Numbered from the stretch's first letter, positions 39,662 through 49,771 are shown. The stretch: 64,000 bases of DNA from Rhynchopus euleeides (GCA_963210315.1 OY723240.1:1984001-2048000), one strand, 5' to 3'. Made by a program: numbers and translations. Notes: generated by a model from the letters alone, not told the origin.

Positions 39662-40273
39662 ATGCCCTCTTCGGCTTCTTCTTCACCACCCCCCTGCCTG
39701 CTCCACACCACCACACCGGATCCTGGCAGCCCTGCTCCAGCGGGCTGGCACGACGCGGTGGAGGGATGGTGGTGGTGGCGTTGGCGGCACGGCGCGCCAA
39801 CGGAGGCCCCTGCTGCTGCTGCTGAGGCACAGCCAGGGCAGGGGCATGACACGACCTTCCGCGATCATGCTGAGAAGCTCACGGCGGAGGCGGCGCAGCG
39901 CGAAGCGCTGCGCTTGCAGGCCCTGGTGCTTCAGGACTGGGGATGCAGTGCGGCTCGCGGTGCGTCGTGCTTCTCCACCCGTATCCCCTTCGCAGACAGC
40001 TTTGCAGCGGAGGGCTACGGCAGGGCCACAGAGCTACTCTGCAGGCACATGCATGCCCAGGGCGCGTCGCCTGGGTGTCTCACCGCTACCCCCTGCAGGC
40101 AGAGCGGTGTCCTCACAGTGAGGTACCAACCGGCACGCCCGGTGGGTCTCTTGCGGCGTCTGCTCGTCACGGCTCTGCTGGCACTCTGCCTCCGCGCCGC
40201 AACAGCGGCGGCAAAGCCGGTGGGCACACTGCTGCACATTCTTGTCGGCGTGGCTGTCATGGGGTTGCGGTAG
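39662..40273 (+). CDS. Hypothetical protein with C-terminal membrane anchor
   Basis: 203 residues from ATG 39662, the first ATG after a clear acceptor (GATTGCAG, 39653-39660); an ATG at 39638 in the same frame lies before that acceptor. The N-terminal third is Ser/Pro-rich with a WWWWRW cluster, the middle is soluble (LTAEAAQREALRLQALVLQD; four scattered Cys), and the C terminus has two hydrophobic stretches (LLRRLLVTALLALCLRAA and VGTLLHILVGVAVMGL), fitting a tail-anchored or hairpin membrane protein. Third-position GC is high like the other genes. The family is not recognised. It is followed by GGAGG-rich and GTG repeats. Confidence 0.5.
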   Translation: MPSSASSSPPPCLLHTTTPDPGSPAPAGWHDAVEGWWWWRWRHGAPTEAPAAAAEAQPGQGHDTTFRDHAEKLTAEAAQREALRLQALVLQDWGCSAARGASCFSTRIPFADSFAAEGYGRATELLCRHMHAQGASPGCLTATPCRQSGVLTVRYQPARPVGLLRRLLVTALLALCLRAATAAAKPVGTLLHILVGVAVMGLR

Positions 40274-40379
40274 AGTGGTGGGAAGGGAGGGGAGGAGGGG
40301 TGTGGGGGGTTGGGTTGCCGCCGCGTAACGTGTTGGTCTAGCCTTGGGGGGGGGGGGTCTGGGGAGGTCTCGTGGGTAG

Positions 40380-40409
40380 TGGTGGTGGTGGTGGTGGTGG
40401 TGGTGGTGT
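40380..40409. repeat. (GTG)n microsatellite
   Basis: About ten GTG units. The surrounding 40274-40722 is G-rich, gene-free sequence with a near-duplicate phrase (GGGAAGGGAGGGGAGGAGGGG) at 40282 and 40432. Confidence 0.8.
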
Positions 40410-40722
40410 GCCAAGCCCGTGTGTGTCTGTGGGAAGGGAGGGGAGGAGGGGCGTGGGGGGGCGCAGGTTGTCCGTTCCTTCCGGTGTGCATGCGTGTATC
40501 GCATTGCCGTCCCCTCGTGTCATGTCTTGTTGTGGCTTGTTGGGCTCATGCATTCCCCACCCCACCCCACCCCACCCGGTGGGATGGCAACCCAGGTGAT
40601 GAGGGCCGCTGCGGAGGCTGGAGGAGAAGTGATCTGCAGCGAGCAGCCCCACCCCAGGCTGTTGAATCCGCACAATTGTCGCTGAATTGGATTGCGTTGC
40701 ATCGCATTGCCGGATCATGTCA

Positions 40723-41027
40723 TGTCTGATCTGGTTTGTCGGATGGGTGCAGGTTGGGTGTGGGCTGGAGCGCTGACATGGCTTTGGAGGATACTATTGC
40801 CGGGATGAAATCAACTGGTGTTGGTTGCAGACTTCAAATCTGTAGGCGGGGTGACCCGCAGCGGTTCAATTCCGCCTTCCCGGTGCCTTTTTGTGGGCGA
40901 TAGCCCGGCGCCTGCAGGGGGTACCTTTTCAATTTTTTTTCTGGGGATGTCCCTATTTTGCATGTTTGAGCCCGTTTTCGATGGAATTTCACTGTTTTGA
41001 GCTTGTTTTCGCGTCGCAAATGCGTTG
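40723..41027 (+). repeat. tRNA-Sec unit, copy 1 (uninterrupted)
   Basis: This unit is shared with 43866-43911 plus 47401-47600 (copy 2, split by a hAT element) and with 59541-59822 (copy 3). It runs from GTCTGATCTGGTTTGTCGGA through the tRNA gene to TTTTCGCGTCGCAAATGCG. It shows the intact target GATGGGTGCAGGTTGGGTG at 40741-40759. Confidence 0.85.
40799..40885 (+). tRNA. tRNA-Sec (UCA anticodon), copy 1
   Basis: An 87-nt gene with the eukaryotic selenocysteine layout: 9-bp acceptor (40799-40807 with 40876-40884, one T-T mismatch at pair 8), 6-bp D stem with 4-nt loop (40810-40825), 6-bp anticodon stem with loop CTTCAAA and anticodon TCA at 40834-40836, 5-bp variable arm with GTGA loop (40846-40859), 4-bp T stem with loop TTCAATT (40861-40875), discriminator G. 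CCA is not encoded. A T5 terminator follows at 40888-40892. It reads UGA as selenocysteine once serylated and converted. Three identical copies exist in the window. Confidence 0.97.
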
Positions 41028-41200
41028 CGAATTTCATTTTATCGCACACTCGGGTGAGCTGTGAGGCGAGCACAGCCGCTTGAACACCAATCATGGTGGG
41101 AACGCCACAGTCAGCACCCCACCCACACCACTTGCAGGTTGCAGAAGCTACAGACACAGAGACAAGACACAAGACACAGCACCAAGCAGTGGGTGGAAGG

Positions 41201-43066
41201 ATGCGTGGGTGCACAGCAGCGCTGCTGCTGATGGCGGTGGTGTCGTGTGCAGACGCGCACTACTCGCGGTCGCGGTACGGGAGCCGCGGGTCGTACTACC
41301 GCAAGAAGTACGGGGGGAGCCGGTACGGCAGCAAGTACGGCGGTAGGTACGGTGGCGGCAAGTATGGGGGTGGCTACGGTGGTGGTGGTAAGTACGGCGG
41401 TGGTTATGGCGGCGGCTACGGTGGCAGCAAATACGGGGGCAAGTACGGCGGTGGGTACGGGGGTGGGTACGTCCCCGCGCCTGGCCCGCTGCCTGAGGAG
41501 GGGGAGTGCGTGGAGGCGTGGGTGCGCGGGGAGAAGGCGCACTGCTTCCGCGGGATGCGGAACTGCGAGCGGCCTGCCGTGGGGGGCGGGGCCGTGGTCG
41601 GGTGGTCCAACTCCGTGTCGAAGGGGACGGAGGTGCTCGACATGTGGGGCAACGCGAAGCACTGCAGCGGGAGCGGGTGGAAGACCGGGGAGGTGGAGCT
41701 TGTGGTGGACAGGGCCACGGTGGACCTGACGATCGACATCGCTTCTGGGTGGGAGATGGAGGAGGCGGCAATGTGGATCGGCCGCAGCAAGCTGCCGAAG
41801 CGGTCGTACGGGCGGTACACGGCGAAGCCGGAGCACTTCCCGTACAAGACGGCGGTGGAGGGGCTGCACAAGTTCAAGTTCCGCGGGTCTGCCCCGTCGT
41901 GCCTCTACTTCGCCCTCCACGTGAAGGTGTGTCGCGTGCGCACCACCCCGACCCCGACGGCGGTGCCGGCACCCCCGCGCACCCCCACACCTCCGGTGCG
42001 CACCCCGACGCCGCCGACGATGCCGCCTTCGCCTCCGACCCCTCCCACCCCGCCGACGCCGATGACGGCTGTGCCGGCAAGGACCCCGAGCCCCGAGGGT
42101 GGTGTGCCGCCGCCGCCGACTCCGCCCACACCTCCGACACCCCCCACGCCTGGCCGCACCCCCAGCCCTGAGGGCGGTGTGCCGCCACCGTCGCCGCCGA
42201 CACCGCCGACACCCGGGATGACGCCGAGCCCCGAGGGCGGTGTGCCGCCACCGACACCACCCACACCGCCGACACCCGGCAGCACCCCTGCACCGACATG
42301 TGTGGAGGAGGAGATCGACGTCGGTGTGATCGAGCCGGAGCCCGAGGGCGGGGAGGGCGGTGGGGGCGAGACGACGCTTGTCGACTGGGGTGCCGGGGAG
42401 GCTGTCGAGGAGGGGATGGGCGGGTGGCCGCTGGGGGAGGGGCAGGAGACGTCGGTGGCAAACCTGCCGGGTGTGCTGCAGCGCCCGAAGACGAAGGCCT
42501 TCTTCCCCACGGACGGGGAGGCGATCGAGGGGGGGAGCAAGCTGCGTGTGGAGTGCCCGGAGAGCTGCACGGGGGCGCCGTGCGAGGTGGTGTTGGCGAC
42601 GTACCACTGCCCCCCGTGCTCGTCTGCGACAAATGGGCAGCTGCCGACGCTGCTGCCTGCGGCGGGGTGGAGCGCCGGGGTGTGCGCCCCCACCTTCAAG
42701 ACCTTCATGCTGGGGAACGACCACAGCATGGTCGCCTTCCGGAAGCTTGTGCCGGCAGGGACGGTGCTGGTGACCCCTGCGCTGGGGCAGCCGCTGCAGC
42801 ACGTCGCGGTGTTTGTGCGGCGCGGGGCGACGGACTGCACGGCGATCGCGGACCGCACGGGCTGCGCTGCCCAGGCAGAGTGCATGTGGGAGGGCATTCC
42901 GGGCGGTGAGGGCGGGTCGTGTGCCTCGAACTGGTGCCCTGCTGGGGCTGGGTCGGTGACGGGCGGGGAGACGGGCAGCGTGGCATCGTGTGGCGAGTGT
43001 GTGACGACACAGCCACCCACCCCGCCTGTCCCTACCCCCGTACCCGAGGGCACAGGCCCGAACTAG
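41201..43066 (+). CDS. Secreted Gly/Tyr-rich and Pro/Thr-rich matrix-like protein
   Basis: 621 residues. ATG 41201 begins a clear signal peptide (MRGCTAALLLMAVVSCADA, cleavage about 19/20); the upstream in-frame ATG at 41093 would bury it. Residues 20-92 are a Lys/Tyr/Gly repeat (KYGGGYGGG type), as in cross-linked adhesive or wall proteins. A Cys-bearing domain follows (about 100-245; ECVEAWVRG, GWKTGEVELVV, MWIGRSKLPKRSYG). About 250-365 is a Pro/Thr tract with four TPSPEGGVPPP or similar repeats, likely O-glycosylated or hydroxylated. After an acidic Gly/Glu linker comes a second Cys-rich domain (CPESCTGAPC, CTAIADRTGCAAQAECMW) and a Pro tail with no membrane anchor. The likely location is cell wall or extracellular matrix; tyrosines could be oxidatively coupled. 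The family is unknown to me. Confidence 0.8.
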   Translation: MRGCTAALLLMAVVSCADAHYSRSRYGSRGSYYRKKYGGSRYGSKYGGRYGGGKYGGGYGGGGKYGGGYGGGYGGSKYGGKYGGGYGGGYVPAPGPLPEEGECVEAWVRGEKAHCFRGMRNCERPAVGGGAVVGWSNSVSKGTEVLDMWGNAKHCSGSGWKTGEVELVVDRATVDLTIDIASGWEMEEAAMWIGRSKLPKRSYGRYTAKPEHFPYKTAVEGLHKFKFRGSAPSCLYFALHVKVCRVRTTPTPTAVPAPPRTPTPPVRTPTPPTMPPSPPTPPTPPTPMTAVPARTPSPEGGVPPPPTPPTPPTPPTPGRTPSPEGGVPPPSPPTPPTPGMTPSPEGGVPPPTPPTPPTPGSTPAPTCVEEEIDVGVIEPEPEGGEGGGGETTLVDWGAGEAVEEGMGGWPLGEGQETSVANLPGVLQRPKTKAFFPTDGEAIEGGSKLRVECPESCTGAPCEVVLATYHCPPCSSATNGQLPTLLPAAGWSAGVCAPTFKTFMLGNDHSMVAFRKLVPAGTVLVTPALGQPLQHVAVFVRRGATDCTAIADRTGCAAQAECMWEGIPGGEGGSCASNWCPAGAGSVTGGETGSVASCGECVTTQPPTPPVPTPVPEGTGPN

Positions 43067-43905
43067 GCGGGCTCCATGTGAGTTCCCAGATCCGTGTTCC
43101 GTGTGAGCTGATGCATCCGGCTCCCTCTTCCTTCTTCATCCTGCTTCTTAGTTCTACACAAATGTTGTTTCCGTGCCATTGACATTGGTATTGTGCCTTG
43201 TATCTTGTGTCTTGTGTGTGGTTGTCTGTGTCACTGTATCTGTGTGTGGGTCAGCCACATTCCAATCAACACACAACTCAATGTGTTGCACACACAGCCG
43301 CCTTCTCCACACTCTGCGTGTTGGCGGTGCTGGTGCTGCAGAAACCACCTCTCCCCTTTCCTGCTATGAGCAAGGCCCACGCTCTCTGCGTGCCGTGCCT
43401 GTGCCCCCTCCCCGTTGGCCTTGGTGTCCGACACATTGTCGTATCCTTGACGCCGTCTTGACTTCTTTGCTTTTGCAGCCCACAGGCTTATGACCGAGCT
43501 GCCGCGTCCACACCGTCCACACCCAACCTCCTCCATAGAATCCTTGCTTGCCCCCACCTGCTCTGCAGCGTGTGCTGCAGGCCGAGCCTCGTGGCAGCCT
43601 TGCGGCTGTGCGGGTTCGCGCCGTGCAGCGCACCGAAGCGAGCCTGGTGGCAGGGCCATCCGAGGCACAGATGGCGCTGCGTGTCCCGCCCGCAACGGGC
43701 GCCAACGCAGCAGCACACATCACAACAGCGAAAGTTGTAACACGACCGACAGACACAGAGCTGCACCCAACCCACCCCACACCCAGCCCCCTGCCCAACG
43801 CCCCCAGCCCTTGGACACCTGCATCTCACCATTGCTTGTCTGCACAGAGAACCTTACGCCTGTGTCGTGTCTGATCTGGTTTGTCTGATCTGGTTTGTCG
43901 GATGG
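43067..43905. other. 3' flank with possible short exon
   Basis: Mostly non-coding. 43567-43735 follows an acceptor-like tract (CCACCTGCTCTGCAG, 43552-43566) and is open in one frame with protein-like residues (RVLQAEPRGSLAAVRVRAVQ..., then EAQMALRVPPATGANAAA). Another acceptor (CTTTGCTTTTGCAG) ends at 43479. The family is unrecognised, and it is too weak to call a gene. From 43866 the sequence is the left part of tRNA-Sec unit copy 2. Confidence 0.4.
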
Positions 43906-44035
43906 GTGCAGCACGGATGACGTACGAATCGTAATGGTGAAATACGAATCGTGCATATCGTATTTTATATCGCATTATATCGTATACGATTACGATATAA
44001 AATACGATATTATGCGATATTACGAATCGTTTAGG

Positions 44036-45970
44036 ATGATGCATGGCCACACGGGGTGGGCACCGGGGAAAAAGGCACCCAGCACACCAACGAGGGGCGG
44101 CGAGACTACCACCACCACCCCAGATGAGTCACCCACTCCGAAGCCAAAGGCTCTCAAAGAGCAGCTGGCGAAGCAGAAAGCAGGGGCGCGAGTGAGCTAC
44201 GTGACAGCGAAAACACGTCATGATAAGCTGCAAGGCGATGCCAAAGACGTGTACGCCGTCAAGGATGTCGCGTCTCTGCAAACCCGCAAACCCCAGTGTT
44301 CTCCCGATGGCGAGTTTGGGGGCGAAATTCTCCATTTGTATTTTTCCCCCGAAAACCCGACGGCGAGTTTCGGCATTTTTTTGGGGGTGGAATTTTTCAC
44401 AGGTTTCAGACAGTTTCCCACTCATCGACCTGCACAACTTCCCAACAACGAGCGTCCCTGGGTTCGTGCCCCACTACGAACCGCAATTGATCCAAAGAGT
44501 CCCAGAACGCGAAGGAGAAGGCCAGATGTTCGCTACCGTGGCCTCCGGCGGCTGGGGGGCTCCGCCCCCTAAACCCCTGTGCTGTGCACCTGTCGAGTGT
44601 GCATGTACCATTTGGTGTACCATGGCAAGTGGGAAACGGCACAACACCAGGAGTGCGACATGGTCGTGAGTGAAGACGGAGTACGTGCAGACTACCATCC
44701 CTGCACAACGAAGTCTGTACGACTTCCTCGTTGTCCACTCACACCGCACATTGCAAAGCGTATCGATCAGAACGAATGTTGTTGCGGATATACGCGTGCA
44801 TTGCATGAGGTGCTCGCGCGCGAAGCGCGCGAGCAATTTTTTTTAGCACCCCTTTTTCCGGATCAAAACTCGCCATCACCCGCCCGTGCGGTCGAGCGCC
44901 AGAAGAAGAAGCAGTCGGGCGGTGAAGACAAGAACGGCGACAGGCAAGGGGGGCAGCAGAAGGCGCACGGAGCCAATCCAGCACCGGAATTCGTGAGTGA
45001 CCTGTCGTATTCACTTTGCGTCGGCAATACCACGGCCAGCCAGGCGGAGCTTGTGGTGTTGGCGATTCGGAAACACCTGTACCCGAACATGCCCAGCGGA
45101 CGCGCCCTCTTGCAGAAACACAGCAGCCACACGGATGCACTTCTGAAGGCGCTGAAAGATGCACTCAAAGGTCGCACCGTGCCTATTGGCATCGACGGAA
45201 CTACAGCAGCATCGATCCACACCTCGTACCTCGCTGTGACTGCATATGTTGGGCAACAACCGCTGCTGGTGTGCGTTGAGGTGTTCAGGCTGGGGTGAGC
45301 CCTGACGCAGTGATGCTTGAAGATGTGCTGCAGCGGCTCGAATGCGACTACTCGTTTACGATCGCGTCTGTCAACATGGACAGATGCGCGACAAACCAGC
45401 GCCTCATCAAGCTCACAGGGCGTCTGTCGGTGTGGTGTTTGGGGCATCACGCCAACAAATGTTGCAAAGACTTCTACACGAAGCGCTTCCCCCTCGCCAT
45501 CCAGTTCGTGACCTTCTTCTCACAGGCGCCGCGCACCACCTCAGAAACGAGGTGGTCAGCGCTGTTTCACGTCGTTGAGCATGTGGCACCCCGGACCGAC
45601 CTGCTTGCAACAAACCGCAAAGTGTCCGAGAGTTAGCACATTTGATCGGAGGGGATGGGTGGGGGGACATGCTCTCGGAGATCCAGACGATGCACAGAGC
45701 CTCCTACAGTTCTTCCTCTGGATAAGCAACCCCCCCAGCGATCAGAAGTCCTGCTTTGTCGTGGGGGAAGTATGGAAGAGCATCCAACACGTCACCAACG
45801 AGGAACAACAACTTCTCAAAGAGCTGTGGGACACGTTTTCCTCAAGAGAGTTCTTTAAACTCATGGAGGTGATGGACCCGGAAGCAGTTGCCCAGGAGGT
45901 GATTGCTGATGAAGTGCTGGAGGCGTCGGAAGAGAGGTGGCGGGACGTCTTGGGGCGTACCACCACTTAG
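44036..45970 (+). pseudogene. Broken hAT transposase gene
   Basis: Pieces in order: 44036-44290 (starts MMHGHTGWAPGKKAP, Lys-rich), an exon-like 44402-44524 after TTTTTCACAG (VSDSFPLIDLHNF...), 44590-45298 with a Cys/His cluster (RVCMYHLVYHGK) and the first catalytic aspartate (VPIGIDGTTAASIH), 45299-45636 in another frame with NMDRCATNQR (second Asp), the hAT-like CLGHHANKC and SETRWSALFHVV, then 45640-45970 back in the earlier frame (FLWISNPPSDQKSC to RTTT). Two frame changes and stops at 45296 and 45634 make it non-functional unless tiny introns are spliced. A copy of the 52-bp G-rich palindrome lies at about 44530-44578. The last part is duplicated at 52423-52672. Confidence 0.7.
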
Positions 45971-46112
45971 CCGTATCCCATCCTTGTGGTGTTGTCTCAT
46001 GTGGCCACCTAGCCATCCCATTGCCTCCCTCAGAAGCCTGTAGTAATAGTGCGATATGGGCATATCGCATACGATATCAAAGCTGACTAAACACGATATA
46101 AATACGATATAT

Positions 46113-47309
46113 GGGGGGTGTCGATTTTTTCGGTTTTTTTCGGTTTTTTCCTTTTTTTTCGTTTTTTCCGCCTGTGGGCGCTGGCTGCGACTTGGTCAAA
46201 ATTCGACGAAAAAAATCCGGAAAAAAAAAACGGAAAACGAAAAAACGGAAAATCCCAAAATCGACACCCTGATTTTCCGTTTTTTTCCGTTTTTTTCCCA
46301 GCACCAGAAATAGGCAGGGTTGTCGTAAGACCGGCGTGCCAAGGGGGAGGTGCTCGCATTTTTTTTTGGGGGGTCCAGAATGGGTCGTTTTTGGACATTT
46401 GAGCCCACTGCGAGCAGTGCCGGGTCCCGGAAACGCTGTTTCAAACGCTCAAAAGGGGAGGCGGTGGGCACCAGAACCCAGTAAATTTACCACAAATGGA
46501 CCCACCCACAAACGGGTTACCCCCTGCCTCTAGGGGTTCCCCCCACCCACAAACGGGTTCCCCCCGACCTCTAGGGGTTCCCCCCACCCACAAATGGGTT
46601 ACCCCCTACCTCTAGGGGTTCCCCCCACCCACAAACGGGTTCCCCCCTACCTCTAGGGGTTCCCCCCACTCACAAATGGGTTACCCCCTACCTCTAGGGG
46701 TTCCCCCCACCCACAAACGGGTTACCCCCTACCTCTAGGGGTTCCCCCCACCCACAAATGGGTTACCCCCTACCTCTAGGGGTTCCCCCCAGCCACTAAT
46801 GGGTTGCCCCCTACCTCTAGAGGTTCCCCCCAGCCACTAATGGGTTGCCACCTACCTCTAGAGGTTCCCCCCAGCCACCCCCGCCCCGCCCCCCCCCCCC
46901 CCCCCCCCCCCCCCCATGACTTCATCCCGTCCCCACCCAAAGCTCAAGCTTCCTGGACACGCTCGTTTGAGCAATCTGGAATCTGTAGAAGGCTCGCCGT
47001 GTAGGCGGCCTTGGCTATTTTGCCGGCTTGCTGGTCTGCGGCCCAGGATGCGCCTGCAGCGCCGTGTTGTCCCAAGTTCTTGAGGCACCAAGCTTGAGGA
47101 TTCTCTGGCAGATATGTTCACGATGTCATTCACGTCTCAACGGGTTCTTCGGGTGTCCCATTCAAAAAAACACCCGAAAAATATGACGACTTTGCTAAAC
47201 TGGACCCAACTCCCCATACTCTTTTTTTTGCCATTTTTCAGCATTTTCCCCCGATTTTTCGGTTTTTTTTTTTGAAAAATTTATTTTTTGTCCAGAATCG
47301 ACACCCCCC
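46113..47309. mobile_element. Nested TIR element with minisatellite, copy A (1197 bp)
   Basis: 14-bp TIRs (GGGGGGTGTCGATT) flanked by TAT at 46110-46112 and 47310-47312. The left part is an AT hairpin (CGGTTTTTTCC... with GGAAAAAAAAAACGG, 46113-46267). The middle is the 41-bp minisatellite and a 27-nt C run (46889-46915). No transposase. Confidence 0.8.
46501..46875. repeat. 41-bp minisatellite, about 9 units
   Basis: The unit reads CCCACAAATGGGTTACCCCC then TACCTCTAGGGGTTCCCCCCA. Units near the right end shift to AGCCACTAATGGGTTGCC and CTAGAGG variants. The duplicated copy at 53202-55010 has about 44 units. Confidence 0.95.
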
Positions 47310-47460
47310 TATTGCGATATATTGCGATATCGCCTTAAAAAATACGATACATATCGTATTTACGATATGATACGATATTACGATTCGTACGTCATCCGTG
47401 GTGCAGGTTGCAGGTTGGGTGTGTGGGTGGAGCGCTGACATGACTTTGGAGGATACTATT

Positions 47461-47547
47461 GCCGGGATGAAATCAACTGGTGTTGGTTGCAGACTTCAAA
47501 TCTGTAGGCGGGGTGACCCGCAGCGGTTCAATTCCGCCTTCCCGGTG
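47461..47547 (+). tRNA. tRNA-Sec (UCA anticodon), copy 2
   Basis: Identical over all 87 nt to 40799-40885, with the same T5 run after it (47550-47554) and the same upstream GGAGGATACTATT. Downstream identity with copies 1 and 3 stops at 47600, where the tyrosine-recombinase retroelement begins. Confidence 0.97.
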
Positions 47548-47918
47548 CCTTTTTGTGGGCGATAGCCCGGCGCCTGCAGGGGGTACCTTTTCAATTTTTT
47601 TTATACCATCCAAAACACAGCGCAGCTGTGTATTGGAGGAAATACGATACGAGAAGGACTGGCGTCATTACCTCTGTCATGGTTTCCATTTCTTCGTGCT
47701 CCACCACACCTTCTGTACTTCAGACAACACAAACACACAACACACGGTCGTGAGATTTGTGCAGAGGAGTGGTGGAAGCGGTCAACAAAACATTCCTTTT
47801 TCTGTACTTCATTGCTGGAGTTACACAGAAAACCAAATCACCCGCGTGAGCCAAAGTCGGCCCTGAGCCGCGCGGCCCGAGCCACACTACAAGCTGGGAG
47901 AGTACACAGCAGCCGGGG

Positions 47919-48836
47919 TTGCCAGCCGGGGTTGTGCCTGACGCCCTCCGCTTCGCGGGGGACCCCCAGTGGAGGTGCCCGGTGTGCTCTTGGGGGCAGG
48001 GCCGCCCGGCCGAGCCTGCAGCGCCGGCCCCCGACCACCACGACCCGGACCTCCAGCCCGAGGAGGACCCCCTCTCGGAGGACTCCTCGGAGCCAGAGCA
48101 GCGCCCCGCGGAGCCGGGGGCCCCACGGGACCCTTTCGACGATTTGCCCGGGTGGGGAAAGCAGGTCGTCACGGAGCTGCGCAAGTCGCGCGTGTCGAAC
48201 CGTGCCCTACGCAAGAGGGTAGAGGCGCTGGAGAAGGAGGTCGCCGGCCTACGCATGACGCTCCCCGGAGACTTCTGTGTACACGCTGTGTCGACGTGGG
48301 GCCCCCTCACGGAGCCAAACACCCGGGCGTTGGTGCGCGTTGAGTGCGGGAAAGCCTTCCGGGAGCATGCTCTGCCCATCAACATGCAGAATGCAAAGGA
48401 ATGGCAGGTGGAGACGAAGAGACTTCTGGGCCTGGTCACAGACACGCTGGAGCTTTTCGGTGATACACCGCCCCGGCCGGCTGCCCTGAAGATCCTACAC
48501 GACGCAGTGGTAGAGCTGACCGGCATTACCCAACTGGGGAAGGAGGGGGCAGGCCCTCACTACCGCCGGGAATATGTGGCCCGCGCGAAAAGCTATGCCG
48601 TGTCGGATTTCACGCCACACGTCATGGAGCGGCTGCTGCGCGAGCTGGTTGCCAGGGTCGAAAAGGAGACGAAGGGGCACCACCCCAAGGACCGCAGGCG
48701 CAGCTTGTTCTCCAGCGGGGACAGGAACGACCGCCGCCGCGAGAGGGACTACGACAGGGGCCAGCAGGATTTTCGCGGGCGCAGCGACGCCCGGAAGCAC
48801 CCTCCCCCACCCCCTGCCAAGCGGGACCGGCAGTGA
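47919..48836 (+). CDS. Gag-like ORF1 of the recombinase retrotransposon
   Basis: An open frame of about 305 codons directly after the left repeat. No ATG exists near its start (open since 47850 in the repeat; 47919 is TTG), so initiation is unresolved: non-AUG, splicing or 5' decay. Visible: a CPVC pair (WRCPVCSWG), an acidic Pro/Glu linker, a short coiled coil (VSNRALRKRVEALEKEVAGL), a helical core (FREHALPINMQNAKEWQVET; ILHDAVVELTG) and a strongly basic tail (RRERDYDRGQQDFRGRSDAR). The basic tail fits nucleic-acid binding. It ends at TGA 48834, overlapping the recombinase frame by a few bases. Confidence 0.6.
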   Translation: MPAGVVPDALRFAGDPQWRCPVCSWGQGRPAEPAAPAPDHHDPDLQPEEDPLSEDSSEPEQRPAEPGAPRDPFDDLPGWGKQVVTELRKSRVSNRALRKRVEALEKEVAGLRMTLPGDFCVHAVSTWGPLTEPNTRALVRVECGKAFREHALPINMQNAKEWQVETKRLLGLVTDTLELFGDTPPRPAALKILHDAVVELTGITQLGKEGAGPHYRREYVARAKSYAVSDFTPHVMERLLRELVARVEKETKGHHPKDRRRSLFSSGDRNDRRRERDYDRGQQDFRGRSDARKHPPPPPAKRDRQ

Positions 48837-48874
48837 GGGTAGCGGCGGACAGGAGGGGCAGGGGTCGGCCAAAC

Positions 48875-49771
48875 ATGGTCGAGCCCCGGCTGACCCCGAA
48901 CCAGCGCCGGGAAGTAAAAAAGGAATCCCAGGCGACGATAGACGCGGCGCTGGCGGCACAAACAACGAAGAGCCAGCGCAGCTGTCTCAGACGTTTAGTG
49001 GAGTTCAAGCAGGCCTGGGAGGCGGAGGAAGGAGACCTGGCATGGGACGAGGCCACAGTACTGTGGGTCCAGAAGAAGCGGACGCTCGACGGGGTCAGAA
49101 AGTCCACGCAGCTGCAGTACGTTGCGAACCTCGTCGGGGCTCTCCGCCGCCGATACAACGTGGATATCGCAGGCTCTTTCCGACTTCGGGACTTCACCAG
49201 AGGCCTCAAGAAAGAGGGGGCGCTCCACCCATCGAGGCAGGCCTGCCCTGCGGCGAAGGACGAGATCGACACGGCAGTGCGGGACGCGCCCCACCCCATG
49301 TTGGCACTAGCGATTCGACTCTGCTGGGCGAGCATCGCGAGGGCCTCCTGTGTTCTGCGCCTCAACGCGGAGGACATCACCTGGCTGGACCGCAACACGA
49401 TCAGGATTCGTTACATCCGATCAAAGAACGATCTGTTTCAGCTGGGGCAAGCCACGGGGGTTCGGTTGTCCAACAGTGCGAGCACGCTTCTTCGCACCCG
49501 CCTGGACGAGACGCCGCCAGGCAGCCGGATAATCCCTCCCACCATCACGAGCAGCTCTATCACACAGGCGCTGAGGAAGGTCAACGAGGACCTTTCGTCG
49601 CACTCCATCAGGCGCGGGGCAGTACACCACCTCAGCATTCTCGACACTCCCACGGACAAGATTCGTCTGCTCTCGCGCCACCGCAGCATGGAAGCGTTCA
49701 TGCGGTATCATCCAGATGTCGAAAACCCGAAGGTGAGGGAAGCTGCAGAGGTGTCAGCGGCGCTGATGTGA
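48875..49771 (+). CDS. Tyrosine recombinase
   Basis: 298 residues from ATG 48875. The N-terminal helical SAM-like domain (residues 15-110; LRRLVEFKQAWEAEEGD) precedes the catalytic domain. Catalytic set: R156 in WASIARASCVLRL, H243-x-x-R246 in SSHSIRRGAVHHL, H269 in LLSRHRSMEAF, and nucleophile Y278 in MRYHP. All five expected positions except the beta-hairpin lysine can be placed. It would insert the circular DNA intermediate of the retroelement by site-specific recombination, which gives no target duplication. The frame is intact. It sits between gag and RT, unlike DIRS and Ngaro. Confidence 0.85.
   Translation: MVEPRLTPNQRREVKKESQATIDAALAAQTTKSQRSCLRRLVEFKQAWEAEEGDLAWDEATVLWVQKKRTLDGVRKSTQLQYVANLVGALRRRYNVDIAGSFRLRDFTRGLKKEGALHPSRQACPAAKDEIDTAVRDAPHPMLALAIRLCWASIARASCVLRLNAEDITWLDRNTIRIRYIRSKNDLFQLGQATGVRLSNSASTLLRTRLDETPPGSRIIPPTITSSSITQALRKVNEDLSSHSIRRGAVHHLSILDTPTDKIRLLSRHRSMEAFMRYHPDVENPKVREAAEVSAALM

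Larger units (their letters stand above)
43912..47400 (+). mobile_element. hAT-like element, 3.5 kb, inserted in tRNA-Sec unit copy 2
   Basis: 24-bp perfect TIRs (CACGGATGACGTACGAATCG... and its complement at the right end) with AT-rich subterminal CGATAT palindromes. The direct hexamer GTGCAG flanks it (43906-43911 and 47401-47406); typical hAT duplications are 8 bp, so 2 bp do not match. The empty site is copy 1 at 40741-40759. It carries a broken hAT transposase gene (44036-45970) and a nested TIR element (46113-47309). Confidence 0.85.

Noticed and set aside
40799..40885. tRNA-Ser as an alternative to tRNA-Sec.
   Set aside because: Anticodon is TCA after T33, the acceptor is 9 bp with a 4-bp T stem, and the D stem is 6 bp; these are selenocysteine features.
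41111..42802. A 563-codon minus-strand frame.
   Set aside because: Shadow of the Gly/Tyr and Pro/Thr-rich gene; the plus strand has a signal peptide and patterned domains.
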